This document shows, in pieces, positions 43,213-55,150 of a stretch of DNA of 64,000 nucleotides. The position numbers and the translations under genes are program-made. Below the pieces are notes generated by a model. That model ran no database searches. It was given only the letters and a program-made list of their open reading frames with translations, and was not told where the DNA came from. How positions within the stretch are numbered: position 1 is the first letter of the stretch; every line of letters begins with the position of its first letter. Origin of the DNA: Apoda limacodes (Eukaryota; Arthropoda; Insecta; Lepidoptera; Limacodidae); the NCBI GenBank assembly GCA_946406115.1, contig OX291555.1, positions 10,310,001 through 10,374,000 on the forward strand, written 5' to 3'.

Positions 43213-43240
43213 GTTTGACAACAAACTACTAAACAGGAAC
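43138..43240 (-). repeat. ~60-bp tandem duplication around GNAT exon 1
   Basis: Minus strand: 'gtttgt(t)...aaacATGG' 'AAAAATCCGGGgtaaga' (43196-43240) is followed 60 bp downstream by 'acAGGGAAAATTTCGGGgta' 'agt' (43134-43179). The second copy keeps the donor but has lost the ATG. Confidence 0.6.
43198..43212 (-). CDS. GNAT gene exon 1 (start codon, MEKSG)
   Basis: ATGGAAAAATCCGGG followed by the donor GTAAG. 15 coding nt, phase 0. Chosen because it is the nearest upstream ATG plus donor that joins in frame to exon 2. A decayed look-alike lies 60 bp downstream at 43138-43179. Confidence 0.65.
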
Positions 43241-43244
43241 CGGA

Positions 43245-45150
43245 TATCCGATCCTCACCACCGCCGGAGGATAAGTGAATTTTCTAAGGGTGGTTTAGGT
43301 TGGAGGTGCACCCGGAGCAAGGAAGTTTGAAATTCCTAGCGAGATACTCAAGACAATATCAATAATATACGTGCCAACAAAACAAGGTCATTGCGTGCAA
43401 ATATCAATGGATATATTTTTTTTAATCTACTATTATTATCTTTTTTTCATTTAAGAAATAAAGTTTGGGTTCAGATTAAGTTTGGCGTAAGTAACATCGT
43501 TTAAGGTTTTAATATGATTAAATCATTCAAATCAGTCAACCTTCAGAAATTAACGTTTTTAAGGAGATATAAGTAGATACTTGTAACCCCTAATTATAAC
43601 AAAAAAATCCGGCTATATAAACAATATTGGCAAATTAAAAAAACCGATAAAGCTCAATATGAAGAATGTTATTTTAAAACCAAAGTAGGCTTCTAATAAA
43701 TAGGGTTTCCTGTAATCTACAAGTAAAGAATCACTTTCTGTAATTTTTCAAAATTGTAGGCTTAGGAGTTTTAGACATAAGGAGGGACGAATGGCCAATT
43801 TTCATCTATTTTTCAAATAAATTTAAAATTATTTAAATCGAAATTATAAAAAATTATAAATTTAAAACCCTTACAATAACATTCATTTGATATGTCACAA
43901 GGTATTGTTTGCACATTTTTTTTTATTCACCTTTATTATCTAAACCCATATTCAAAATTCATTCATTTACGTTATACGTGTAGGTTTGGGTTACATGAAC
44001 TCATATCAACATAAGCGGTCCAGTACATTTAAAGAAAATTGACTGTGACTTACTGACTGACTAACAGACACACGAGCGATCTTATAAGGGTTCCGCCGTT
44101 TTTTCATTCGAACGTACGGATCCGTAAAAAACGGTCAGATCTAAGTTCGATAAACGCTAGAAGTGTTTCATACTTGATAGGTTTTATTTTTAATTTACTC
44201 CAAAACTATAAATAATACCTAATTTTATGATCATGAATTATTTTGGATTTTCGGCTATTCATTTTATGTAAAATCTATTTGCAAAATATAATATGACAGC
44301 TCAGACGAAAAATTAATTTACGTCTGTGTATGAAAGCAATCAAAGCCCGTTTAATGCCGTAATTCCCGTTTTCCAGATAATGAAAGTAAGATACCTAACA
44401 TTACCAATAACTACAAAAAAAATATTCTCATGTATCTTTTACCGTAGGGTAAAATGCATTAGCATTTGCAGTTCCTGAGAAACAGCCGTATCATACCTGT
44501 AGCCTACAGACAGACAGACAGACATCGAATTCTTACCGTAAGTGTTCGTTTTTAACCTCTTTTGAACTCAAAAGGTTAAACACCGATATATATTTATTAG
44601 GAGAAATCAACGTACGGGTGTCCCGTGGGAGAATTAATGGGGTGGTCATGGTGGTTGTGACCTCTCCCAAAATCACAATCTTGACTAGATAACAGAACCG
44701 ACAGTTGGATACCTGCCTACCCCAAATTTTTCGAATGACTTCTTATATTATAGAGCGTTATTCAAAATGATAAGTTGTAAGTATGAGTGGTAGCAGTTTT
44801 GAAGGGTTCTGAGTTTTACCAAATTACTTATTTCTGCTCTGAATTAGGTACAGTTGAGAATTTTCATTGAAAAAATTCCAATTGAAAAGTTTTCTAAATT
44901 GGAAAATGCAGACAAAAAGACATAAAAATAAGAGGCAAAAACGGTAGCTATAAAGCTAAACACAGGTAAAAGGTCACGAGATACTGAACATCACCAGCAA
45001 TCAGCAATTGGCTAACGCATTTCGATGCTGAGATCTGTTTTTTTTTATATCACTTAGGTGGCAAAAAAATCGTCTATGATAGGTGATTCGCGCAACGACA
45101 GCGGTAAAGTGTCAAGGAATAATAACAAAAATTAATAAAAACAAATGTTG
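43245..45150. other. repeat debris, no gene
   Basis: Small (GTCY)n-family fragments at 44040-44125 (ending 'cgtacggatccgtaaaaa') and 44500-44560 (GACAGACAGACA). Otherwise unassigned. Confidence 0.35.
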
Positions 45151-45154
45151 GTTA

Positions 45155-45305
45155 CATCACTGATGTATGGGAATGTTGAGTATGGCAAATAAAGCATAAG
45201 AGTAGAATTAATGCTGTGGAAATGAGAGCATTGAGAAGTGTATGTGGGTGCGTAACTCTAAATGCCAGGATAAGATATAATGTGATACGAGAGCGTTACG
45301 TTTGT
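45155..45305 (+). mobile_element. RTE-type LINE fragment
   Basis: Across two frames it reads like the segment ...LMYGN.EYGK..KSRINAVEMRALRSVCGC VT...ARIRYNVIRER, a hallmark stretch of lepidopteran RTE-like ORF2 (YGSESWVWQKK.ESRINAVE MRSLRS.CG). Confidence 0.65.
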
Positions 45306-45309
45306 GAGA

Positions 45310-45370
45310 CAAATAAACAAGCAGGCGGACCGTGATCTTGTTTGACACCTAAGTGATATAAAAAAAAATG
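45310..45370 (+). mobile_element. CR1/jockey-type LINE tail (about 60 bp)
   Basis: 'caagcaggcggaccgtgatc' 'ttgtttgacacctaagtgat' 'ataaaaaaaa' equals the terminal tail of the LINE at 20958-21695. Confidence 0.6.
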
Positions 45371-45374
45371 TAGA

Positions 45375-46980
45375 AAGATAAGAGGCACCGTATATCGGAT
45401 AGTTGCGCAATTTTGGATAGTCGAGTATCGCGATTTTTAAAACAGTTACATACGTTTTTGATTTTATATAATCATAAAACATGGCTACGGCAGAAAGTTA
45501 AACTGTCAGCAAAAAATATGGGGGCCCAGCGAGGCGAAACAATTTTTCTCGGTAGCGAAAACATAGGTACCTATTGTTGTGAATAGATGTGTTATTTTTA
45601 TTACAAAATTACCCATAATATTTATTATTTTTGCTATATTTCATCAAGTTTAGCATTTATTTTATTGCATAAACGCTTCTTATTCCAGGAAATGTCAATC
45701 TTTGAATATTTTTCGTTTTTCACACTTGGCCATGTTTAATCTTAATATCGGGTAACTATGCGAGCCTAAAAGCGGATATCCGATATTTTAAATATATGAT
45801 CAAATTCAATAATAAAATTAATAAATTATGATCTTGCTATTCTGCTATGCAGAAATAAATTCAAACAGTTCGTTTGAAAGGTCAAAAGCACTTCTGCTGT
45901 GATATTTGCTCTGGGGGTGCTTCTGTCATATTTGTGCCCTCACTGTTTTTCCACTTTATTAAATATGAAAAGATGGTCCAAAGTTTGATGTGCATTATTT
46001 ATGGTGGACTAAGCTACAAACGACTACAAAACGGTTCCAACAAATTTTTAATCGTATTAGTGATTAACAATGCAAGCAAAATTAAAAAAAAAACATAATT
46101 AAGTCTTTTTTGTAAACAATTAAACTTATTTGTTGTAAATAATACAATTTAAAGTGGAGCAATTCATTTTATTTAAAGAGGTAACGTAATACCAGATAAA
46201 GAAAAAAAAATGGGACTATTATCGGTTTTCCGATTAATAGCAACCTTCGGGAAACCCCATTTTTCGCCATTTTATATAAAATTAATATAATTCGAAATAT
46301 TTAAATGTAATGCGTCAAATACTTTCTTGATTCTCTTACTAAATAAAATAAAAATGTAAAAATGTAAAATTGGATGTATAAGTCATTGTTTTCTAATTAT
46401 TGTTTATTTTAAACTAAAGTGTTCGATAATAATCGGTGCCTCTCACCTAGTTATAAGGATTAAGAAATTTATGTTTAGGTGTAAGGCTTGTTGAAATGAT
46501 GAACGAAACAAGAGACACGAAACAAATTCATGACAGATAATTATATAGAAGGGTCAATAAAGACCTCATGGAACTCTCGATATAGTGGAGTATTCTTAGA
46601 AAAGGTGGGGTAAAGAGTACGTTAAAATCGAATCAACAAACATTTAAAAAAATAGAATGAACTGTGCAAGGTAGTCTGCCGCAACTTGACTACTTTTCCG
46701 CCCCACCCCAAATCTAAGCTTTCGAACCTTCCTTACCAGAAGCTAAGTGTGTCCCGGTCCTTAGCAGACATCGTCATAGGCTAAATCTCTGTCGCTAATG
46801 GTCATTTAACACGCTTATCTTCGACGACGACGTCACTCGTTACAATATCATGTCGTGGCGTTTGGTTATTGTTTAATTTAATTTTGTCATTTAGTCAAAT
46901 CGATACAGTAAGAAAAACAATTTAAAACTAGATAATATCACCTATTCCTTACTTATCACATAAAGTAATACACATTGGTA
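45375..46980. other. unassigned intergenic sequence
   Basis: No gene or RNA. The plus open frame 45874-46098 has no family support. Confidence 0.35.
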
Positions 46981-46984
46981 GGTA

Positions 46985-47500
46985 TATAGTGTGTGGGTTA
47001 CTCCCGCGGGAAGTTTTGAATATTTCTTCGTATCTTTAACTATCTCTGTCCAAAAGTTCAGCTCGATTGGATGCTTCGTTGAGGCAGGATTGTGTAACAA
47101 GTAATAGTTATTCCTACGAAAACTTTTGAATTTTCGGTGATGAAAAAATAGCCTATGTCCTATTCCATTCCGATCCGTCAATTGGTGGAAACGTGATAAC
47201 AAGCATCCAAACATCTAAACTTTCGCATTTATAATACTCGTTTTTGCCTGCCCTAAATTCGGTTATCGGCGTAGAATTTCGACGTCAACTTCTTATTGTT
47301 ATGAAAATTGCTATAGCATATAGTTTGTTTAAGCTCGGTTATACTCGTAGTTATTCCCGTGAAACTTTTGAATTTTTCGGGATAAAAGGTATCCTATGTC
47401 CTATTCCACCTATTATGTGCCAAGTTTTATCCCAAACCGTCCAGTGGTTAAAGCGTTATTGAGTAACAAACATCCAAAGTTTCACATTTATAATATAAGT
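46985..47500 (+). repeat. two tandem copies of an interspersed repeat (CCCGYGRRAMTTTTGAAT subfamily)
   Basis: 46985-47230 and 47236-47500 both contain 'ttattccyrygaaaacttttg' 'aatttttcgg', 'cctatgtcctattcca', and end 'acatccaaa..ttcacattt' 'ataat'. Related to the CGGTTATCGG family. Confidence 0.6.
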
Positions 47501-47697
47501 TTGAGTAGAATTAGTGGGATGTGGAATTTATTTAGTTTTTAGTCACGCTGTTATAGTTTTTTTAGATTTGTTTATATGATTTAGGTTAGTTTAGCTTTAC
47601 CTATATTATTTTAGTTTTTTTGTTGTATGTTTGTAATACTATGTTGCTATAAGAATGAACTATTAACAAAGACATCCAACAAAAAAAGTGATTGTTT

Positions 47698-47780
47698 CAG
47701 GGTTCCGTAACAAAACGAAACCCTTTTAGTATCGTCATGTTGTCCGTCCGCATGTCACAGCCTTATAAATTTCCTGTCTT
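47698..47780 (+). repeat. short (GTCY)n-family fragment
   Basis: 'agggttccgtaacaaaacga' 'aacccttttagta' then TTGTCCGTCCGCATGTCAC. Confidence 0.5.
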
Positions 47781-48040
47781 CGCAACGATTATGATGACAT
47801 TTCGCAGGATGGTGTCTGCCGTATACGTAAACTTTAAATAATTTAATTGCAAATTCAATATTCGGTTTTTGGTCAATATTCTACATAAAATGAAATACCA
47901 ATCCAAATTATTTTGTTTTCACTCATACCGACTTAGGGTCAGCTCACACCGAGACGCGACGTGAATTTTCTAAGAATTTGAGTAAACAATTACAAAGGCG
48001 GAATACATTCTACACGGTTTTTACTTTTTCCTACTTTTTT

Positions 48041-48436
48041 AGGGTTCCCAAAGGGTAAAAAACGGACCCCTTTTACTAAGACTCTGTCCGTCCGTCTGTC
48101 ACCAAGCTGTATCTCATGAACCGTTATAGTAAGACAGTTGAAATTTTCACAAAAGATGTATTTCTGTTGCTGCTTTAATAACAAATAATAAAAAAACAGA
48201 ATAAAATAAATATTTAAGGGGGCTCCCATACAACAGACATGATTTTTTTGCTCGTTTTTGATGACGGCAACAGTTAGACGCTTGAAGTATTCACAGAATA
48301 TTTAGTTATATATTCACTTTAAAATAAAACAAATATTTTAGGGGGGCTCCCATACAACAAACGTAATTCTTTGCCGTTTTTTAGATAACGGTACGGAACC
48401 CTTCGTGCGCGATTCGGACTCGCACTTGGCCGATTT
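48041..48436 (-). mobile_element. (GTCY)n-bearing MITE-like element, near full length
   Basis: 'agggttcccaaagggtaaaa' ... GTCCGTCCGTCTGTC ... 'ctgtatctcatgaaccgtta' ... two 'ggctcccatacaac' blocks ... 'cgcacttggccga'. Minus orientation. Confidence 0.75.
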
Positions 48437-48559
48437 TTTTTTATTTGGTTCGCGCGCGCCGCATTTTTATATCCCGCTAGTACTAGTTTAGTATTATATA
48501 ATCTGTGACTAAACTTAATGTTCTATGTGAGTTTATTACTATTTAGCAGGATTTTAAAG

Positions 48560-49065
48560 ACGGTAGTTTTTTCGGGGCATGGCTGCTGCTTATACAAGTT
48601 GCAATTCTGGCTCCATATGGACATCTCTAGACGTGATACTTACTTGATTGCTCGGCTCTTAGGACGGGTTGAGAGAATCTTTGACGATCCCAAACTCACA
48701 AATATTCAACCCCTTAAGTCTGACTCACTGTGTGTGTTCTGAGGAATTGTTCGAAATAAGTACGGCTACTTTCTACCATCGCACCGCTCGCTATATCGGT
48801 ACATATCTTCGAAATTAAATGGTCACGTACAGTGCAATTACAGTGGAACTTCCTCCCGCGATCGCTTAGTTTTTGGAATGAGATTTTTTCTAAGGACTCC
48901 AATTTGGGGTTCTTCAAGAAATCTAATAACTATAAGATTTTGAAAGGGTTTACAACGGGTTCGAGTAATGCGCCTGGAGTTGTAAGCTTCCATAGGGTAC
49001 GGTGACCGCCTAACATCAGATGAGGCGTGTGCTTGTTTGCCACATTAGTGGTGTAAAAAAAATAA
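48560..49065 (+). mobile_element. CR1/jockey-type LINE 3' end, heavily mutated
   Basis: Blocks reading like ..LQVRL.PYGHL.., RILDGLRES / RVERIFDDPKLTNIQPLKS, VRNCSK, RTLGFWNE, then 'ggggttcttcaagaaatcta', 'ggtgaccgcctaacatcaga' and 'tgccacattagtggtgta' with an A-rich end. More decayed than the 20958 copy. Confidence 0.7.
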
Positions 49066-49068
49066 AAA

Positions 49069-49440
49069 ACGGGTTGCACTCCGGGAGTGCCGGCAGAAGT
49101 GAAAACATACTCGCTATCACTTCTTATCTATATTTATTTTTTTAAAATAATAACTTTTGTTTATTTACTTTTTTGACGTTGTATATTTGACAGATCAATC
49201 TGTCATAGAATTAAAATCCCATATCCAACCTCCCTGTACTACTCATAATCGCCATATACTAAAAATAAAAACTAACCTAATGTAAATAAAGGTCACGTGT
49301 CCTAACGCTAGTGACATCTTACGAATTTTCGATCAGGACACGTGACCTGACGCGAGTTTAACAGTTTTTACCCATTACAAAAAAAGTGCACAGCGCCGCT
49401 AAAGATGTTTTCACTTCAAAAATCGGCTTACAATCCGTGA
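49069..49440. repeat. interspersed repeat starting GGGTTGCACTCCGGGAGTG
   Basis: The 5' 'gggttgcactccgggagtgc' 'cggcagaagtgaaaacatac' is answered by an inverse 'agatgttttcacttcaaaaa' 'tcggctt' at 49408-49437, giving a 15-bp inverted GAAGTGAAAACAT. A 14-bp perfect inverted pair with CACGTG lies inside (49290-49303 and 49335-49348). Confidence 0.55.
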
Positions 49441-49694
49441 AGGTATCGCTTAAGAAACACCTTCCTGCTCCAGCCGTTATACGCCACACTACGAGAACAC
49501 AGGCCTCTCCTTGAACGAGAAGGCTTAGGCCCTAGTCCACCACGCTTGTTTAGTACAGGTTGGTGGACGTTGTTGAGCTAGCGGCTCTGCGACTATAAGG
49601 CTTAGCTTAGCGACAAACAACAAACACACATTATAAAAAAGTTTCACGTTAGAACTGCGTTGTTAAATTGGCGGCGAGTTTGGTAGTGATTGGT

Positions 49695-50060
49695 CCCATA
49701 AAACTCATCGGATTTGTAATCAGGGACCCTGAAAATCTCAGAGATATCGATTTCAAGCCATTTGGTTTACATATTCATGAGATCACGAACAAGAGAAAAA
49801 TCATTAAGAGGTTTTGTAAACCAAAATCTTTAGAATATATCATCGGATTCGTAATCAGCGACTCCGAAAAACCCTGAGATGTCGATTTCAAGCCATTTGA
49901 TCGATAACTTGGCATGTAAAAAAAGTGTGTAATTAACCCCCGTATCGATTGTAGGGTGTGCGTAAATGAAAATCTAGAGCTTGTCATAGAATTTTACCAT
50001 CGGATCCCTAATCAACGATCCCAAAAACCCCCAAGATAGTTATTTTAAACAAGATAAAAA
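49695..50060 (+). repeat. degenerate tandem repeat, ~140-bp period, three units
   Basis: 'catcggatttgtaatcaggg' 'accctgaaaatctcagagat', again at about 49841 ('catcggattcgtaatcagcg') and 49999 ('catcggatccctaatcaacg'). Each is followed by 'gatttcaagccattt' or a decayed form. Same family as 10575-10790. Confidence 0.6.
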
Positions 50061-50453
50061 CAGGGTGAAATTAACCCCCTTTACCACTGACGCCTTTTTT
50101 GCATTGATTTCATCTTCTACTAAGATAGATGTGAAAGCATAAGAATAATTAATACAACAGGAAAGCAAGTTTTACAATTAAAGGAAAAGGAATGAATCCG
50201 ACCCATTTTTCCATACAAATTTTTCATTATTATAAATATAAAGATTTCGCAACTCAAATAGTTACTATAATATTGCCCATTTACTTAGCTTTAACCTTTC
50301 AGTAGGTGATCGGTTACTAGGAAAGTACTAGCAGAAATAATTGCAGTAAGATCAATGTTTGGTAGGTACTTAATGATTTGTCCACGAGGGGGTTAAGGGC
50401 AGAGTTGACCCCTGCACTGGTCTGTCCTGCCAGAGTAAGGTATCAACCATAGT

Positions 50454-50599
50454 GGTCCTTTTGCGAATTGGTTCAAATGCGGAGTGGTCCAAATGCGGAG
50501 TGGTCCAAATGCGGAGTGGTCCAAATGCGGAGTGGTCCAAATGCGAATTAGTCCATATGCGTATATTTGTCCTTTTGCGTTTTGGTCTTGATGCGTCGG
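50454..50599 (+). repeat. 16-bp minisatellite, nine units
   Basis: Consensus GGTCCAAATGCGGAGT. The four central units are nearly identical. The outer ones keep GGTCC..(A/T)TGCG but vary elsewhere. The open frames here come from the periodicity. Confidence 0.9.
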
Positions 50600-51245
50600 A
50601 AGGTCCGTATTTATCAATCTCACTCCAGATAGGCCTTTCCGAAATCACAAAAAAACAAATGTCACCAACAGTTCAATGCGCTTAAATCTTTGTGTCGCCT
50701 GTGAACGTACAAAGACAAGATTTGCTGATTTGTTTTTTGCAAGGTAAAAGGCGTGATTGTGGGCTCCTATAAAATGTTTTTATTGATGATAAATATATAA
50801 AGATATTCTTTTGATAGAATTACGTGTTTGTGTTATTGTAGTAGTGAATGATGTAGGTCTGTATTTAAAGTGTTATTGTGAGAGATTGAGAAACTGAGAA
50901 TAAGGAATATTAGCAATTAGGTAAATTTTACTTTAAAAATGTAACGTTATTTATAAAAAGTTCTTTGAAATAGTCAAATTATTTTTTATTGCTATTCTCA
51001 CACAAAGCATTTTAAACAATACACTACATTTTAAAAGTAATTTCGAAGTATCGAAGATGCACAATTAGAAACTATTTCTAAAATGTAACCTCTTTATGTG
51101 TTAAATATCTCAAACAAATATCTATCTCATAGATAGTAGTAGAGTAGATATCGAGATTCTTGCCGGCCCTTTTCCAAGTCCATAACTGGTTGTAAAGTAG
51201 GTATGTATGTATGCATATCGCCACGGTTCCAATCCTCCGAAGGGG

Positions 51246-51430
51246 ATAACCAGTGGCTAGACACACAACCATATCATTATGTGAAGGATAGCCTCTTTTA
51301 CCAACTACAGGTTACAGGGGTTGGTTTTACAACCACCAAGGGGGTTACACAGGGTGAGCCCATCGCCGCAACTTTTTGATACAGTGCATCTGGACAAAGT
51401 CGGCTTCAAATATGTCCCTTGTCGTAAACT
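51246..51430 (+). repeat. interspersed repeat (GGTAACCAGTGGCTGG family)
   Basis: 'aaggggataaccagtggcta', 'gatagcctcttttaccaact', 'gtgagcccatcgccgcaact', 'agtgcatctggacaaagtcg'. Other copies: 57745-57835 and 59030-59225, all plus strand. Confidence 0.6.
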
Positions 51431-53550
51431 ACCAGCCCAAGAAAAGTAATTGGTCAAATATAAGACCAGGTACCTACAAGATAATATACCTCCTTGATGA
51501 ACTATTAGAAACTAAGATAATATTGAAGTAAATTTAAGTTAAGCAAATTGTAGTTTTTGGCGTTTTCGAAGTGTAATTATGTGTTGTAGGTCCCAGGTTG
51601 ATTACCAGTAGGTGCAGTAAAAGATTGTTAAAGTGGTTTCACGTCTGATTACCTGCGCCTGGTACAGCGACAAGCCTTCTGTAAAGGGTAAGTTAATAGT
51701 AAGTAAGTAAAGGTAGTTGACGTTCATGTGCAATGGTATTACAATTATTTTAACTTTGTCATGATAACTGCTATTTAGTTGAACTTGCACAGACAGCCAG
51801 AGATGACGTATTTATAGGGGTTCCACCATTTGGCTACGGGACCCTAAAAATAGGGGTTTAATTTCTAGATAGAAAACAAAACTTTACGCTTTGAATCAAT
51901 ATTTAAGACTGTTTTGGACATTTACTAAAAACCTAATAAATTATTGTCTCTAATGAAATCAAATATCTTTCTAATCAATCAATGACTTTAATCTTTCTAA
52001 TCAAATATGGCTGCTAAATCCGTCAAACCTGCATCGAGTTTGGTTTACTTGAGTTTACACGTTTTTGTACGCCATCGGGTTGGTTTGAACTCAGCTCGTT
52101 TTAGAGCGGCCCCCAAATTAGTCCCATACATGCGGAGCAAACCCGCGTGCGTGATAAAATACGCATATCTGTGAAAAAGTGGGTAGATAGACATGTTGGC
52201 CTATATACATCTTTCTCATCGCCAATAATAGTATTCATGGTCCTTGTAACTGTATCGCCAAAAAGAATATCAGGAGCTAACCTTCGGCCTATCACGGTAA
52301 ACAATATATCTTAATAGTACACCTATACATTGATATGTATGCTGTATATCTTTAAAACAAATAAAACTATAAGTGAGGGTCTTAGACAATTATGTGAACA
52401 AAAATTATGTCTTCTAGACAACATATTGAAATAATGAATGACAAATGAAATTATTAAAAGAAACAAAATAATAGATATGATTAATCTCTAGTAATTAATT
52501 TTCCGTAATCAAAATTATTTTAATTTGCAATTTTTTTTTCTGCAAGTTTAAATAGATATGGATATAACAGCTTACTAATATTTTTTACGTCATTGAGAAG
52601 ATCGAAGGTCAAAGTTCAATAAAAGTCAGGTGTATCTCAGTAATAGTCCATTTACCCGAAGAACACATGCAGAGTAAGTATTTCGTACTTGGCAATACGC
52701 CATCTTGGCTTTCCTCCAGAGCTTTGGATATCCCCGCGCCCATTTCAATCAAAACAGTTCACTTATGACTAGAAAACTGTACAGACGTAAGAGTTTTTTA
52801 GCTATATCAAGTAAAATTTGATAATATTGTTAGTCATTAAGTCATATTGGAGTATTTAAACTACGAAGCGTTCGCCGAAAAACGTGGGAAACCTTTGAGT
52901 TTTCTTTTTTTTTTATTGCGACGCACAGACAAAGGCATTGTGTTATAGTTCTTTGTGGCTTTGCAGACTTACCTGATTGGAATTTGTACCTGTGGTAAAA
53001 ATATCAAGGTAAGTAATACAAATTTGCTTGTCTTACTCTTTATTTATTGTTGTTAGAATGCTTTCTGATACTATGAGGAAACTGAAAATTTGTTTTTAAA
53101 AACCAGGCTATAAGTTGTATAGCAATCCAAAAAAGCTGTATTTTCTATTACTTTGGCTTTCATATGAAAACTTCGTGCATAAAACACCAAAGGTACATAT
53201 TAGTAGCAATCCTGCATATAGGTACTACACATTATATAAATGTTATAATATTGCTTTGCGAAGTTTGAGAAACACAATGTTAAATCACGTCACTTTAAGG
53301 GATGAGAGAATCGATAAAATTTGTCAGATAAACCTTGGCCTAGTTTGAATACAATTCTAGCGACACTTCCCTTTTATATTCCCACGAAAGATTCACTGAG
53401 TTCATTATTGTAGAGGGAATAGAAATAGTTTGATTGTTATTTGGTATTTTATGAAAGGTAAAGCCTTTATCATGTTGTCTTATAGTTTAAATTTTAATAT
53501 AACAATTATGTGTACAGTAATGTTAGGTAGGTACGTACTTTAACTTACTT
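51431..53550. other. unassigned intergenic sequence
   Basis: A (GTCY)n end fragment at 51790-51850 ('ggttccaccatttggctacg' 'ggaccctaaaaa'). No gene supported. The frames at 52101-52304 (-) and 53115-53348 (+) are unrecognised. Confidence 0.35.
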
Positions 53551-53554
53551 TTTT

Positions 53555-53705
53555 TTAAATACATACATATTATACATAAAAACACCCAGACTAAGGACAA
53601 ACACAAATGTTTTTATCACATAAATGTTTGTCCAATGCGGGAATCGAACCCACACCCTCTGCGCAGCAGTTGGACACTCTACCAGGCTGCGAGGGAGTCA
53701 GAAAT
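53555..53705 (-). mobile_element. tRNA-derived SINE fragment
   Basis: Minus strand: 'gcagcctggtagagtgtcca' (A-box region), 'gtgggttcgattcccgcatt' (B-box), 'tgtgtttgtccttagtctgg', 'tataatatgtatgtattt'. Same tail family as 2970-3232. Strong B-box, 3' truncated. Confidence 0.75.
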
Positions 53706-53709
53706 GTTG

Positions 53710-55030
53710 TTAATTCATGAAATTAAGTACGTGAGTAGATTAGATATGTTTTATTTTCAAGTTCAATCATGAGCAGAATCGGTCTGCAGGTTACTGAGTT
53801 ATGTATAGGGGTCGAAAAACTAAATGTTAAAAAATATGTCTTCTAAATGGGGTATTAAATAAAGGCCCTTGGTTTGTAATGACAAATATGAAATTTGAAA
53901 CATTGATTTCATAGGCTCAGAGGTGAACGAGGTTAATTAGGGGTTACGAAACGAAACACTACGAGTTATCAGTTTGAAAATGTAACCACTAGTCTATATA
54001 TATTTAGGCTTGTTCGTGTTACAATAACATCATTATGACATAATTTCTACGATCCATAATAACAACATAAAAAAGTACCTACTGTGTGCATACACATATA
54101 AAGTGTAAATCCAACAGGTGATCTCTGGCGTAGGCGAATATTTATAAACATTTGCGCGAATAATCTAGAAATAGGTTATGTCCGAAACATCCGCGTGTTT
54201 TCCACAAAGTGTAAATAAATGAAAGTTCGCATTCAAAACAAGACAATTAATTTTGAAGGTTTCACCAACTTCTTTGTTTTAAAACCTAGTGATCTACTTT
54301 CTTGGGATATTTTACGCAGTTATTTTATTTTTAATTTTTAGTAGAGAACTCTGATACGTAATAAAGTTTTTTCCTGCTTTCTAAAGCAACCGTCGCCACT
54401 TTGCTTAAGAGTTCCGTACCTAAATGCTGAAACCACTTATCTTAAGATTTCTTATGGCATTGTCATGCAAACATTGAATGAACCGTCAGAAAATACTACT
54501 TGATAGAAGTGATTCCAATCACAGCTGTCGCAGAGCTCATCATATGTTTTAAGAACTATAATTTAGGAATTTTATAAGTTTTGGCCGTAGAACGATGATA
54601 TTATATGATTTTGATTCTCATCTCTCGTACTATTAGATAGGTAGATAGTTTATGTTTCGGATGAACCTTCGAAATTCAACTAAAAAACATTTATGTTGGT
54701 TAATTCTGAATTCTTGGCATCAATATAATATAAGTGACTCAAAAATTTATAAATTAATTTATTTCAAGTTACTTATATACTTATATAGTAGTAGGTATGT
54801 TTAAAGTACTAAATTAAAAAAAAAGTTTTTATTATATATAAATCTAACAGCGAATTAATACTATAACAAATAAATACATCAAGATAAAGTAATACTTAAA
54901 TAAACTTAAAATTTGTTGTTGCCTATTGCATTATACCTACCTAAAATTTTCAGCGAAAAAATCCGTTGTAGTATCGTTCCGTAGAATGAGCCTTATTGAG
55001 ATATCTGAAAAACTAAGTTCATTCCAAGTT
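53710..55030. other. unassigned intergenic sequence
   Basis: Nothing recognised. Confidence 0.35.
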
Positions 55031-55037
55031 ATTTTAG

Positions 55038-55043
55038 CTTAGT

Positions 55044-55076
<33 letters not shown>

Positions 55077-55112
55077 GGTTAAAAAGTCCACCACGAAACA
55101 TATTTGGCTCAA

Positions 55113-55147
<35 letters not shown>
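55038..55147. repeat. two (TA)n microsatellites around a 45-bp spacer
   Basis: About 28 bp and 30 bp of uninterrupted TA repeat, separated by 'ggttaaaaagtccaccacga' 'aacatatttggctcaaa'. Confidence 0.9.
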
Positions 55148-55149
<2 letters not shown>

Positions 55150-55150
<1 letters not shown>

